Shown: one piece after another, positions 27,645 to 39,736 of the stretch
Layout of the letters: each line of letters opens with the position of its first letter
Position numbering within the stretch: position 1 is the stretch's first letter
DNA from: Molossus alvarezi
Lineage: Eukaryota; Chordata; Mammalia; Chiroptera; Molossidae
Direction: 5' to 3'
DNA: 64,000 bases
NCBI GenBank assembly: GCA_037176705.1
Contig: CM073885.1
Span: 167,080,290 to 167,144,289 of the forward strand
The notes under the pieces: model-generated
Seen by the model: only the letters and a program-made list of their open reading frames with translations
The model's database searches: none
Told to the model about the DNA's origin: nothing
Made by a program: the position numbers and the translations under genes

Positions 27645-29255
27645 GTGCGCCACTAAAAATTTGTACATACATAAAATATATTTAAATGCAGATTCTGAAA
27701 CACTTAGATAAAAAACTTAGGGAATAAAGCTGGGAACCTATATTTTTAATATAATTTCTAGTTGGTTCTAGAACCAGGTTAGGGTCCTCCACGGCAGGAA
27801 GTGGGGAAGGTATGGCTGGAAGACATGCCCACTAATTCCAGTGTAGATGACAGCAGATTCATTTTTTCCCTAAATCTAGTACTAATTTAAAAAATTGTAC
27901 AAAATGTTTCAGGACCAACAAAGAAATTTAAAAAAAAATCTTCTAAGGTAATTGCATTTAAAAATAAAATATAATTTGTGTGCTATAAAGTAACTATTAT
28001 AATTGAGAAACAGTTGGGGATAAAACTCTACTCTGAGTCATTCTAAAAGACATGTAATTTCAAGGCAACCTCTACATTGCCTCATTCATTGTATAATACC
28101 CAACATCTTTTCTCAAGCCTTTGCCTATGTGTTCTCTTCTCTAATTTTAATGCAAATGCTCCTGTCTTTCTGTTGGATCAAAACAAAATGTACCATTTTC
28201 ATGGTTATGGAAGAATACTATATTTTTAAATATTTTGGAATTTAGGGCTTCATTACAGATTTTTTTAAAACTATTTGAATATGATCCATCTCATTAAAAA
28301 TACTGATTAGATGAACACAGTTTTCTGAAATATTTTGCTTATTTGTAAAGTCGACTTTTTTTTTCTTAGATTTTTCTTTTTATATATAACACTGACTATT
28401 ATCTTTCAGGTGTAAATGAGTTATAGTCCTCACAGTGGTAAATAAACCTACATTCTTATGTATATTATGCATTCGTACAGGCTTGACATCATAAACTAGA
28501 AGTCACGTATATAATGTATATAGTCTCTTTTTTTATATAGATTTAGATTGATAATATTTACTGTGTTCTCATGAGACTTAGTAAGAAAACAAACTACCTT
28601 GTGTTTCACAGGAAAAAAGTTATGTCAATTACACTTATTAATATTGATTTATTTTATATTTATTGTTGAAAGTATTACAGATGTCCCTTAATAAAAATTG
28701 TCTCCTTGACATAACTGTGCATATCATAATGTATCTAAGTGCTGAATACAAACGTGGATGAAAAATTAAGTAAAACGGAAAATATTGTAGTGTTTTTCTG
28801 CTCTGCAAGAGTAACAATGTTCAAAGTTTTGGTCTCTTAACATTAAATATCAGAATGATTGCTTTCTGAGAGCCTTCTCCGGGAAGAAGATAAGTTAATG
28901 TTTCATAGGCCAATCTAGATGCCTTATCATTCATCCAGCATAATTTCTAAAGGATTCAGTTATATAAATATTGAATAATGTTTAAATACCATCCGTTAGA
29001 AGCAATTTTGCTGAAATACAAGTAAAAGTGCAAAGAATCAAAATCTAAATTAACTGTTGTAATTTGGTCAACTGTTTTAATACCTGTGGGAAGCAGTATT
29101 TTGGTGATGTTGCCACGGGACTGCATATAACTTATAATGATATGACTGAAACACAAGAAAATTTGTTCTTATTTTAGATTGTCCTTGAGTTAAACACATA
29201 TTTTTATATTGGCATAATACTAATAATTTGTTTTGATTTAGTACATTAAATTTCT
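27645..29255 (+). other. AT-rich intronic-type sequence
   Basis: No gene-like feature. A small fragment at about 28645-28690 (TTTATTGTTGAAAGTATTACAG) matches the 3' UTR start of the HAL1 and older L1 copies in antisense, and is likely a truncated remnant. Confidence 0.5.
28645..28690 (-). mobile_element. Tiny L1/HAL1 3' UTR remnant
   Basis: About 45 bp matching the TTTATTGTTGAAAGTATTACAG segment found at the start of HAL1-A (1180-1206) and the old L1 (30070-30095). It is too short for family assignment. Confidence 0.55.
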
Positions 29256-29259
29256 CTTT

Positions 29260-29403
29260 TTTATTTTTTATTAATTAATTAATTATTGTTACAGATGTGT
29301 CTCCTTCCCCCTCCCGATTGCCCCCTCCTCTCCCTCCCCGCCCTGTCCCCAGCTTTGTTGTCCATGTCCATTGTTCATGCACACATGCATATAAGTTCTG
29401 TGT
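29260..29403 (-). mobile_element. 5'-truncated L1 3' UTR
   Basis: About 140 bp of the bat L1 3' UTR in antisense, from an A/T tail through TTGTTACAGATGTGTCTCC to AAGTTCTGTG. No clear target duplication is seen. Confidence 0.85.
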
Positions 29404-29705
29404 TTTGATTTTATTTAAGTATATTTTAGCTTGATAGGTAATTTAAAAAATTAACTACAGTGTCTTGAAATCATGAACATTAAGAGAAATCAATGCTGAA
29501 AATAACACTTCTAAACCATACCTAAAATAATGTGCTTAGGTAGACTATTTGCTGTTTGAGGTAAAGTTTTAAGAATATATTTATAATATGGTGTATGATT
29601 TTGTGGTGTATGTTATGTTACCAAAAATCACTGTATGATAATAAAATAATACTTTTTATATCATGGTTAAAATTACACTCAAATATTACATTTATTTTAT
29701 TTTAT

Positions 29706-29945
29706 TTTTTATCCTTTTTTTTTATCCTCACCCGAGGACATTTTTCCATTTTTTGTTCAGATAGAGTGGGAGGGAGAGAGAGAAACATAGACATGAAAGG
29801 GACACGTCGAGTGGTTGCCACCTGCACCACCAACCAGGGCCGAGACAAACTGCAACCGAGGTACATGCCCTTAGCGGGAACCGAACCCAGGTCTCTCTGG
29901 ACCGCAGGCCGATGCTCTAACCTCTGAGCCAAACCGGCCAGGGCT
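29706..29945 (-). mobile_element. VES SINE, hairpin-tailed
   Basis: In antisense, the head is GCCCTGGCCGGTTTGGCTCAG. The tail has the inverted repeat TCCTCGGGTGAGGA near 29725-29738. T-rich flanks make the target duplication unclear. Confidence 0.9.
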
Positions 29946-30329
29946 TTATTTTCTTTTTAATCATGCATTTTCTGTAACCATATTTAAATGATATATATGT
30001 TCCAACTCCTGCACAGAATTGTTATTCAAAATCTAGAGGAAAAGATGTATTTCCTTTTGTTTTTTAATTTATCTTTATTGTTGCAAGTATTAAGGATGTC
30101 TAACCTTTTTTTCCACCATTCACACCTTCCTCCCCACTCCTGTCACACCTGCCTGCACCGCACTGTTGTCTGTGTCCATTAGTTATGCATATCTGCGTAT
30201 ACGTTCTTTGATTTATCTTTTCCTGCCCCCTACCCGCCTTCTCTCTGAGGTTTTCCAGTCTTTTCCCTACTTTCATGTCTCTAGATTTATTGTATTCATC
30301 AGTTTAATTTGTTCATTAGATTTCACAAT

Positions 30330-33300
30330 AAGTGAGATCATGTGATATTTGTCTTTCTCTGACTGGCTTATTTTACTTAACATAATACTCTCCAGGTACC
30401 TCTATGTTGTCTCAAAGGGTAAGAGGTATTTATTTCTTACAGCTGCATATTATTCAATTTTGTACATACATCACAGCTTTTTTAATCTACTCATCTACTG
30501 ATGTGCATTTGGGCTGTTTCCAGATATTAGCTGTTGTAAACAGCACTGCTATGAACAAGGGGTGTATATATTCTTTCTAATTGGTGTTTCAGGCTTCTTA
30601 GGATATATTCGTAGAAGTGGGATCACTGGCTCCAATGGCAATTCCATTTTTAATTTTTTGAGGAAACTCCATATTGTTTCCCATAGTGGCTGCACCAGTC
30701 TGCACTCCTACCAGCAGTGTGCTAGAGTCCCCTTTTCTCCACACCCTTGCCAGCAATTGTTGTTTGTTGACTTGTTGATGGCGGCCATTCTGGCCGATGT
30801 AAGGTGATTAGTTGTTCATAGTTATTTTAACTTTAACTTCTCTAATGATTAGTGTAACCTGGAGCATTTTATTATATGTCTCTTGGCCATTTGTATGTCC
30901 TCTTTACAGTAGTGTCTATTTAGGCCCTCTCCCCATTTTTAATTGGATTATCTTCCTTTTGTTGAGTTGTATGAGTACTTTATGTATTTTGGATATTAAC
31001 CCCTTATCCAATATATCATTGGCAACTATGTTCTCCCAGACAGTGGGTTCCCTTTTCCTTTTGATGCTGGTTTTTTTTGTTTTGCAGATTTTTTTTTTTT
31101 TTTTAGTTTGATGTAGTCTCATTTGTTTATTTTTTTTTCTCTATTTTTCTTACCATAGATGATGTATCTGAAAATTCTGCTACATGAGATGTCTGAGATT
31201 ATACTGCCTATATTTTCTTTTTATATTAATTAATTAATTAATTTTTGTTACAGATGTTTCTCCTTTTTCCCCCACTGATCCCATCCCCCTCCCCGCCCTG
31301 TCCCCAGCTTTGTTGTCCATGTCCATTGTTCATGCACCCATGCATATAAGTTCTGTGGTTTATCTCTCCCCCATACTCCCTCTTCTGGGGATTGTCAGTC
31401 TGTACCCCACTTCCAGGTCTCTGGGATACCCCATTCCTCAGAATGTTATGTTCATTATATTCCACAAATAAGTGAGATCATATGATACTTTTTTTCCCCT
31501 GTTTGGCTTGTTTTGCTTAGGATAATACTTTCTAGGTCCCTCCATGTTGTCTCAAAGGATAAAAGATCTTTCTTTCTTACAGCTGCATAGTACTCCATTG
31601 TGTATATGTACCACAGCTTTTTTATCCATTCATCTACTGATGGACATTTGGGCTGTTTCCAGATCTTAGCTATTGTAAATAGTGCTGCTACGAACATGGG
31701 GGATACTGCCTATATTTTATTCTAGGATTTTTATTTTCAAGAGTTTCATTTAAGCCTTTTATCCATTTTGAGTTTATTCTTGTATATGGTGCAAATTGGT
31801 GATCTAGTTTCATTTTTTTTTTTTTTTTTGCATGTACTACCCAATATTTCCAACACCATTTATTGAAGAGATTGTCTTTATTTTATTGTATATTCTTGCC
31901 TCCTTTGTCAAATATTAGTTCAGCATAATAGCTTGGATCAATTTCTGGGTTCTCTGTTCTGTTCCATTGATCTATATACCTGTTCTTGTGCCAGTATCAG
32001 GCTGCTTTGATTACAATGGCTTTGTAGTATAACCTGATATCTGGTATTGTGATACCTCAAATTTTGTTCTTTTTCAAGATTGCTGTGGCTTTTCAGGGCC
32101 TTTTTTGATTCCATATAAACTTTTGTAGATCTGTGAAATATGCTGTTGGTATGTTAATAGGGATTGAATTGAATCTATAGTTTGCTTTGGATTAAATTGA
32201 CATTTTAATGATGTTGATTCTTCCAGTACATGAACATGGTATATACTTCCATTTTTTTTATATATCTTCCTCTATTTATTTTGTCATTGTCCTGTACTTT
32301 TCTGAGTACTGGTCTTTTACGTCCTTGGTTAAGTTTATTCCCAGGTATTCAAATTTTTTTTTTTTGTAATGGTAAATGAGATTGCACTTTTAGTTTCCCT
32401 TTCTGAGTGTTCACTATTAGTGTATAAGAATGCCATCATTTTCTGGGTGTCCTGCTACTTTGCCAAATTCATTTATTAAATCTAGGAGTTTTTCGGTGGA
32501 GTCTTTAGGGATTTCTATGTACAATATCATGTCATTTGCGAATAAAGACAGTTTTACTTCCTCATTTTCAATATTGATGCCTTTTATTTTTCTTCTTTTC
32601 TGATTGCTGTGGCTAAGACTTCCAGTACTATGTTGAATAAGAGTGGTAAAAACAGACATCTCTGTCTTGTTTCTGTTCTTAAGAAAAACACTTTTAGTTT
32701 GTGCCTATTCAGTATACTGTTGGCTCTATGTTTGTCATATATTGCCTTTATTATGTTGAAATATGAGCCCTCTATTCTCACTTTGCTAAGATTTTTTATC
32801 AAAAATAGGTGCTGGATTTTGTCAAATATGTTTATGCATCTATTGATATGATCATATGATTTTTGTTTTTCATTTAGTTTATGTGACGTATCATATTTAT
32901 TGATGTGTGAATATTGTGCCAGTCTTGCATCCCTGAGATAAATACCACTTGGTCATAGTGAATAATTTCTTCAATATATTGCTACATCTGATTTGCTAAT
33001 ATTCTATTGAGAATTTTGGTGTATATGTTCATCAGAAATATGGGCCTGTAGTGTTCTTTATTTGTAGTGTCTTAATCTGTTTTGAAATTAAGATTATGCT
33101 GGCATCTTAAAAAAAACTTGAAATTTTTTCTTCTTCTTGAATTTTTTGCAAAAGTTTGAGGAGAATTGGTGTTAGTTTTTCTTTAAATGTTTGGTAAAAG
33201 TCCCCTGTGATGTCATCCAGACCAGGGCTTTTGTTTGCTGGGAGTATATTGATTACTGTTTCAATTTTCTTAGTTGTTATTGGTCTGTTCAGGTTTTGTA

Positions 33301-34600
33301 CCTCTTCCCTGTTGAGTTCTGGAAGCTTGTATAATTCTAGAAATTTGTCCATTTCACCTGAGTTGTCCCATTTGTTGGCATATAATTGGTATAGTATTTT
33401 CTTACAATCTTTTGTATTTCTGTGGTGTCACTTGTTACTTCACCTCTTTCATTTCTGATTTTATATATTTGGGTCCTCATTCTGTTTCTTGGTGAGTCTG
33501 GCTAACATTTCATCGATCTTGTTTATCTTTTCAAAGAACCAGTTCTTGGTTTTATTAATCTTTGATTTTGTTATTTTAGTCTCTGTGTCATTTATTTCTG
33601 CTCTGATTTTTATTATTTCTTTTTTTTCTACTTATTCTGGGTTTTTCTTTTTGTTCTATTTCCAATTCTTTGACTTATAGGGTTATATAGTGTATTAGAA
33701 ATTTTCTTGTTTCTGGAGGTAGGCCTGTAATGCTATGAACGTCCCTCTCAGGACGTTCACTGTGTTCCATAGATTTTGTGTTGGTTTGTGTACATTTTCA
33801 TTAGTTTTCAGAAAATTTTTGATTTTTTATTTTATCCCATTGGACTCATCTATTATTTAATATTATTCTATTTAGCCTCCATGTGTTTGAATGTTTTTGA
33901 GTGTTTTTATTGTAATTGATTTCTAGTTTCATGTCATTGTGGTCCAAGAAGATGCTTGATATTATTTCAATCTTTCTATACTTGTAGAGACAGTTTGTGT
34001 CCTAACATGTGGTCTATCTTTGAGAATTACCCATGTGCACTTGAGAAGAATGTATATTCTGTAGCTTTGAGGTGAAATGTTCTGTAAATATCAATTAAAT
34101 CCATCTGATCTAGTGAGTCATTTAGAGTTTTTGTTTCCTTGTTACTTGTTTGTTTAGAAGATCTGCCCAGTGAAGTCAGTGGGATGTTAAAGTCCCATAC
34201 TATGATTGTATTGCTGTCGATCTCTCCCTTAAAGTTCTCCAGAAGTTTTTAATATATTTTGGTGCTCCTATATTGGGTGCATGTATGTTTACCAGGGTTA
34301 TATCCTCTTGTTGGATTGATCCTTTTAATATTATGTAGTGACTTTCTTTGTCTCTTGATATGACTTTCATTTGAAGTCTATTTTATGAGATATGAGTATT
34401 GCTATCCCTGCTTTTTTGTGTTTCTTTGTTTCCATTTGCATGGATTATTTTTTTCATTCCTTCACTTTCAGCCTATGTGAATCTCTTGTTCTAAAGTGGG
34501 TCTCTTGTAGACAGCAAACATATGGGTCATGTTTTCTTATTCATCAGCTACCCTATGTCTTTTAACTGGAACACTTAATTCATTTACATTTAAGGTTATT
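30330..34600 (-). pseudogene. Old L1 ORF2 relic
   Basis: Broken frames read as L1 reverse transcriptase. One fragment (32659-32417) contains KLSLFANDMILYIEIPKDS, where the catalytic FADD has become FAND. Another (33352-33107) contains [16 protein letters not shown], corresponding to the start of the reverse transcriptase domain. A younger L1 interrupts the C-terminal part. Stops and frameshifts are frequent, and loss of the catalytic aspartate alone would inactivate it. Confidence 0.82.
31217..31702 (-). mobile_element. Younger L1 3' end nested in the old L1
   Basis: A 486-bp 5'-truncated L1 in antisense with perfect 16-bp target duplications (ATACTGCCTATATTTT) at 31201-31216 and 31703-31718. 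It contains the ORF2 C-terminus ([20 protein letters not shown], 31697-31455) and the bat L1 3' UTR. Confidence 0.95.
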
Positions 34601-34683
34601 ATTAATATGTACTTATTTCATGTCATGTTTTATGCCTATATTTCTTTCTCTGTGTATTTCTTCTTCTTAAAGCAGTCCCTTTA

Positions 34684-34939
34684 GCCCTGGCCAGTTTGGC
34701 TCAGCATCAGCCCATGGACCAAAGAGTTGCGGGTTTGATTCCAGTCAAGGGCACGTTCTTTGGTTGCAGTATGGTGTCTGGCCCTGGTTGAGGCCATGTG
34801 GGAGGCAACCAAGCAATGTGTCTCTCTCACATTGATGTTTCTTTCTCTCTCTCCCCCTTCCTCTCTCCCTCCCTCCCACACTGTCTGAAAATAAATGGAA
34901 AAATATCCTTTGTTGAGGATTTTAAAAAAATTAATTAAT
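34684..34939 (+). mobile_element. VES SINE nested in the old L1
   Basis: The head is GCCCTGGCCAGTTTGGCTCAG and the tail is ATATCCTTTGTTGAGGATTTT, a decayed hairpin. Target duplications TAAAGCAGTCCCTTTA (34668-34683) and TAAAGCAGTACCTTTA (34940-34955) differ at one base. Confidence 0.93.
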
Positions 34940-34984
34940 TAAAGCAGTACCTTTATCATTCCTTGCAATGATGATTTGATGGTA

Positions 34985-35470
34985 CTGAACTCTTTTAGCC
35001 TTCTTTTGTCTGCAAAGCTTTTTATTCTGCCTTATATTTTAAATGATAGCCTTGCTGGATCAAGCAGTCTTGGTTGCATGTTCTTGGTTTTCATTACTTT
35101 GAATACTTTATGCTAATCCCTTTTTGCCTGAAGTGTTTCTGTTGAGAAATTTACTGACAAATTGTCTTCTAAATCGCTGATTCTATCCAACACTTTGTTC
35201 AGCCTACTTTTAATTCCCTCCAGTGTTTTCTTGATTTCAGATATGCTATTCTTCATTTCTAACTGGCTCTTGTTCAGAATTTCTATCTCTTTCATCATGT
35301 TGATGTAGTTTTTATTAAGTTTTGTATAATTCTGTGTTGTATGCATCCTTATAACCGTTATTTTGAACTCTGTGTCATAAATTGTTTGCTTCCATTTCAT
35401 TTAGTTATTTTTCTGGAAATTTTTCCTCTTTTTTTTTTATTTGGGGGTTGTTTCCTTGTTGCTCCATTTA
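34985..35470 (-). pseudogene. Old L1 ORF1 relic with internal deletion
   Basis: The piece at 35400-35113 is a coiled-coil-like sequence (EIEILNKSQLEMKNSISEIK...) that reads straight from ISDLEDN into FSTETLQAKRD. In intact ORF1 proteins those motifs are separated by the whole RNA-binding (RRM) domain, so roughly 100 codons are missing. The remaining C-terminal sequence lies downstream towards 34985. Confidence 0.72.
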
Positions 35471-35709
35471 GTTGTCTCTTTGAAGTTGTGTCTATGTGTT
35501 AGACAGAACTACTCTGACTCCCAGTCTTTGTGGGGTGGCCTTATGTAGAAAGTGTTCTGTGGAACACAATGATGAAATCTCCTTGATCTCCTGAGCTAAA
35601 TGCTCTAGGTGTGTCCCTTGTGTGGGTTATGTGGACCTTCTTGTCATAATTGGGAGCTCAATGTTGTTGGCCCGTTCATGGATGGGATCGACTCTCACCC
35701 CTTGGAAAT

Positions 35710-37350
35710 AAGTTTAGCAGGATGGAGCCAGTACAATTTGGAAATGCAAATCCAATCTGCCCCTTGATTTGGGTGACATTGGCCTTCAACCCTGGAGAGG
35801 GAGCTAGCTGCTTGCCTTCTAGCTCAACAGTGCACCACCAAACAAAGACCCTGAGAGGATGCTTTGAGGGGCTCACATCAGATACCCCAGTTCTCAGTTG
35901 TATGCCCTTTTCCCTGTGAGGCTGAACTAGCAAGTATGTGCCGACAGTGCTTGTAGGAAGAAAACAATGCTACTCCCTCCATTTGGGGGTGGCGCTGGTC
36001 CTTGGTGGAGGAGAGAGAGCTGTTCACCTCCTTCTGTCTGCAGTGCACTGCCAGAGGCCCTCATGGGGTGCTCCAAGGAAGTCACGTTTAGTGTCCAAGC
36101 TCTCATTTGCCCATCTCCATAAGTGAGTATGAATTTAGCAGGGTAGCTCAGCAGAGTCTGGAAATACAAATTCAATCCACCCTTTGATTAGAGTAGTGTG
36201 GGTCTCAGCCCTCCAGAGGGGTGTTGCTACTTTCCTTCTAGCTTTACCCCAGAGATCCTGAAGGGAGGCTCTAAGAGGGTCACACAAGATTTCACAGTTC
36301 TGAGTTGTGCCCCCTTTCCCCTGTGAGGCTGCACGTGCCGGGAGGTGCCAATGGGGCTTGAAGAAATAGATCAAGGCTGCTCCCTCTGCTTTTGGTGGTG
36401 CCAGCTCTTGAGTGGTATGGGAGTTTGTTGACCCCTTCTGTCTCACCCCACTACTAGAGGCCATGATGGAGGCCTCTAAGGGGTTGTTCCAAGTGTCCTG
36501 GTTCTGGCTTGCACTTCTTTCCCTCTGCAGGACTGCACTTGGCAGGCAGTGCCACCCAATTTTTGGTGCTAATCCAGACAGCCCTTTGTTGGGGGTGGCA
36601 CAGCCCTCCAGAAGAGAGCTAGGCATTAGCCTCCTTGCTCAGCTGTGCCCTTCCTGAGATACTGACGGGTCCCTCCAAGGGTGTCACACTTATTTCCCAG
36701 TTCTGAATTGTGATCCCTTTACCTTGTGAGGCTGCACCGGCTGTAAGGTGTGTGTGGGGCTTGGAGAAATAGATCAAGGCTGCCCCATCACTTGGGGTTG
36801 TGCTGGCTCTTGGGAGGAGAGAGAGCTTGTCGCCCCTTCTGTCTCTGGAAGTCACTGCCAGAGGCCCTGATGGAAGTCTCCAAAGGGGGTGGCTCCAACT
36901 GTCTCTCTTCTGCACTGTACCTCCTTCCCCTGTGGGACTGTGATTTGAAGGCAGTGCAGGCAGATTTGGGGGATGCAAATCCAGGCAGCCTTTTGCTGGG
37001 GGAGGCATGGGTCCTTATCTGGGTAGTTAGCCACTTGCTTTCTAGTTTTAGGCAGGCCCCACTAGGGATCCTGAAGGGAGGCTTGGCAGTGCATGCCTCC
37101 CTCTAGCTCCTCAGCTGCCTGCTGCCTGTGGCACTAACCAAGGTGCTTCCATTGAGGATGGCGCCTGCCTACCCTGTGGGGAGGAGGGAACTGGCTCCTG
37201 TTCCCAAGCCACTCAGTTCAGTGTTTGTCTGAGACCCGTGTACAGTTTCTCCAGAAAAAATGTGCACCGAAGGTCCCTTTCGGGTACAGCAAAAAGTCAT
37301 TTGTGCCCAATTCAAGCTTGGCAGGGTGGAGTCGCCAGGATTTGGTGGAC
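35710..37350 (-). repeat. Tandem ~405-bp units in the old L1 5' UTR
   Basis: The same ordered landmarks recur. CTGTGAGGCTG-type blocks start near 35914, 36321 and 36724. CCTTCTGTCT blocks followed by AGAGGCC..ATGG lie near 36030, 36436 and 36834. GCAAATCCA-type blocks (diverged in copies 2 and 3) lie near 35746, 36164, 36569 and 36975. Spacing is about 400-415 bp, giving four units and a possible partial fifth near 37318. Units have diverged with substitutions and small indels. Repeated 5' UTR promoter units are well known in rodent L1; here they sit where the L1 promoter would be. Confidence 0.72.
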
Positions 37351-38010
37351 AAGGTTAAGGTAATTTCTCTAGCTGGTGCTGTAGGAATAGTGCTGGACCC
37401 TGCGAGGTGGTGTCTGAGGGTGGTGTGAGATGTTGGCTCAGGACTGTGACCTCAGAAACCCACCTTCCTGATCTCCAGAGCTATTCCACCCAGATCTTCT
37501 CCTTATGGCTTCCACACTCCCTGAGTCTCTTTCCCTCTACCAGAGCCCGGTTGAGTGCCCAAGAGGAGTCCTTGTGTGTGAGCCTTTAAGGAGATCACCT
37601 AGGATTCAAGCAGACCCCCTTTTTTTCCCAGTAGACAAAGTCCTGGGTTATTTTTGCTGTCAAGTGTTATGCAGGGAGGGTTTTTCCCAGGCCCAGGTAT
37701 TCTGGGTTGCGGATCCCTGCATAGGACTGAGACCCTACTTTTGTCCAGGATGGGTAGGGTAGGGGTGGGGGAGGTTGCAGACGCAGTGTTTTTCTGGCTT
37801 GACAGCTGCTGCCCCTGTGTGCCAGGACCAGCCCTTTCCGTATCTCTGCCCTTCTTACTAATCTCTGTGTAGCTCCCCCCCCCCTTTATATATAATATTC
37901 CAGTTCAGGTGACCTTCTGTTGTTAATTCAGGTTAACTGCTCTAAATTTTAGCTGTAACTCAAGTTCGGCATCAAGAGGAGGTGTGTGTTGTTTTTACTT
38001 GTTCTGCCGC

Positions 38011-38663
38011 CAAAAGAACACATTTAACTAAGTAAAGATAAATTAGATTTAATTCCTATATTAAGACAAAGACTTGAAAATACTAACCTACTGTGTCACA
38101 AATGAATCATTTTTGCAACATCAGTATGATCTTCTGATATAGTGATTTATGCGGATACATCAATTACTTAAATCAAAGATCTTTATGGCCTGGAAGTTGC
38201 AGAGGTAGCCTTGACTAGGCACACAGTTTGTCTGCATTAGGCATGTATTTCCCAAGCACCTGCTCTTGAGAACAGAGAGCTTACTCAGACATGGAGCCAG
38301 CACATACATGAATAAATATGCAGTGCCCAGTAATAAGCGTTACTTGATGAAAGAGACATCCACCACGGAGGGTCAGATAACAATTTATGAGTTCTACATG
38401 TCTAGCTTGGCTGTGGATTTGTCTTAAATAATATCTGAAGGGATTCTGTCTTTGGATTTTTTTTTTTGATAATACAAATAAACTAAAATAACATAATGGG
38501 TAAAGACCATATACTGATTCCCTTAAGAATTTCTTAACTTTCTTATTTCTACAATAATCCTTTTCTTTGACCACAAAAGAAGAAATGTATTTTTACCAGA
38601 GAAAAATGTTTAAGTCTAGATAAGATAAACAATATCAGCGATAATCCTCCCACCATAATAAAA
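38011..38663 (+). other. No feature recognised
   Basis: AT-rich sequence with a T run at 38457-38467 and no exon-like frame. Confidence 0.45.
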
Positions 38664-38677
38664 GCATTGTGCAGTTA

Positions 38678-38903
38678 TTATTTATTTACTTATTTATTTT
38701 TAATCCTCAGCCAAGGATATTCTTTTCCATTGATTTTTAGAAAAAGTATAAGGGAGGGAGAGAGAGAAAAACATCGATGTGACAGAGACACATTGATCGG
38801 TTGCCTCTAGTACACATGCCAACCGGGGCAAGTTTACCGAGCCTCTAACCCAAATATGTGCCCTTGACTAGAATGCTCTAGCCATCGAGCAACACCGGTC
38901 GGT
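38678..38903 (-). mobile_element. VES SINE, strongly diverged
   Basis: In antisense, the head is decayed (CACCGACCGGTGTTGCTCGA). The tail combines a TCCTCAGCCAAGGA inverted repeat with a TTGATTTTTAG block typical of the other VES type. Imperfect duplications GCATTGTGCAGTTA (38664-38677) and GCACTGTGCATTTA (38904-38917) flank it. Confidence 0.8.
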
Positions 38904-38999
38904 GCACTGTGCATTTATACATACATATATTTAATACAAATACGTTCGTAATATTGTTGGTGGAAATCAGGCTCATTCACAGGATCATGAGAAAAATAA

Positions 39000-39520
39000 T
39001 TTCATGGACCCATGCATGGGAGATTGTGGTGTGGCAACATTTATTCATGATGCAAAATCTACAGAGTTCTCCTCCTGGGTTCCCAAAGTCCTATCCCCCT
39101 TTATCCCTCCATGGAATAAGTCCAGCTGTGTCTTCAGCAAGGCCAAAACAAAGGCCGGTGTCCAGAGTTTCTGCTTCATATTAAAGCTTAGTTGTTTGGA
39201 GTCCACATGGTCTGCTGTGTGCCCCAGGTGGCCACTGGACCACATGGTCACATTCCCAGTTGGAGAGCACGATCCAACCTGGCAAGTGTGGGTCATGGAG
39301 GGAAAGAGAGAGAGAGTTTCTTTGTTCACCTGGGATCATAATCAGGAGCTTTTTCAAAGTAACCAATCAACTTCCCAACCCTTTGTGGGCTTCTGATGGG
39401 TCCACCCTCTGACCAATGATCCCTTTCCCAGGTTAGACTGACAAATACGTCTCCCTACACCATTTTGGTACAACTATGTCTGACTTCCCTTCTTTCCTTT
39501 CTAGCTAACTATAATAACAA
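39000..39520 (-). mobile_element. Possible solitary LTR, unclassified
   Basis: On the minus strand this reads as a 500-bp moderately GC-rich stretch beginning near TGTAGGGAGACGTATTTGTC. It has a CTCTCTCTCTTTCCCTCC patch and an AATAAA signal (GCATCATGAATAAATGTTGCC) near its 3' end. That arrangement resembles a U3-R-U5 LTR. I could not define TG...CA ends with a matching target duplication. The 130-codon frame on the plus strand has no domain and is probably chance. It could equally be unique sequence. Confidence 0.3.
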
Positions 39521-39534
39521 TATCAACCACATTG

Positions 39535-39724
39535 TTTCTTTCTTCTTTTCTTGTAATAATTTTTCTTTATTGATTTTAGAGAGAGAAGAAGGGAGAGGGA
39601 GAAAAATAGAGACATCCCACTAGGAATCAGGCCCATAACCTGGGCATGTGCCCTGACTGGGAATTGAACTGGCAACTTTTGGTGTATGGGTTGATGCTCA
39701 ACCACTGAGCCACACCAGCTGGGC
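39535..39724 (-). mobile_element. VES SINE, type without tail hairpin, internal deletion
   Basis: In antisense, the head is CCCAGCTGGTGTGGCTCAG and the purine tail is GAGAGAGAAGAAGGGAGAGG. It is shorter than other copies, lacking about 40 bp between the body and the tail. Perfect 12-bp duplications (TCAACCACATTG) lie at 39523-39534 and 39725-39736. Confidence 0.92.
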
Positions 39725-39736
39725 TCAACCACATTG

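Larger units (their letters stand above)
30058..38010 (-). mobile_element. Old LINE-1, near full length, with nested insertions
   Basis: On its own strand: a 5' UTR with tandem units (about 38010-35480), ORF1 relic (about 35470-34985), ORF2 relic (about 34600-30330) and 3' UTR to about 30058. It is more diverged than the L1 at 4403-10219. It was later hit by a younger L1 (31217-31702) and a VES SINE (34684-34939). Target-site duplications are not clear, as expected for an old copy; AAAAGA..ATTT motifs at both ends are only suggestive. Net length without insertions is about 7.2 kb. Confidence 0.85.

Noticed and set aside
36135..36626. 163-codon open frame on the minus strand
   Set aside because: It lies in the tandem 5' UTR units of the old L1, where GC content is high. 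No protein domain is visible and the frame is not kept between units.
39004..39396. 130-codon plus-strand frame
   Set aside because: No domain and no splice sites. The stretch may be LTR-like on the other strand.
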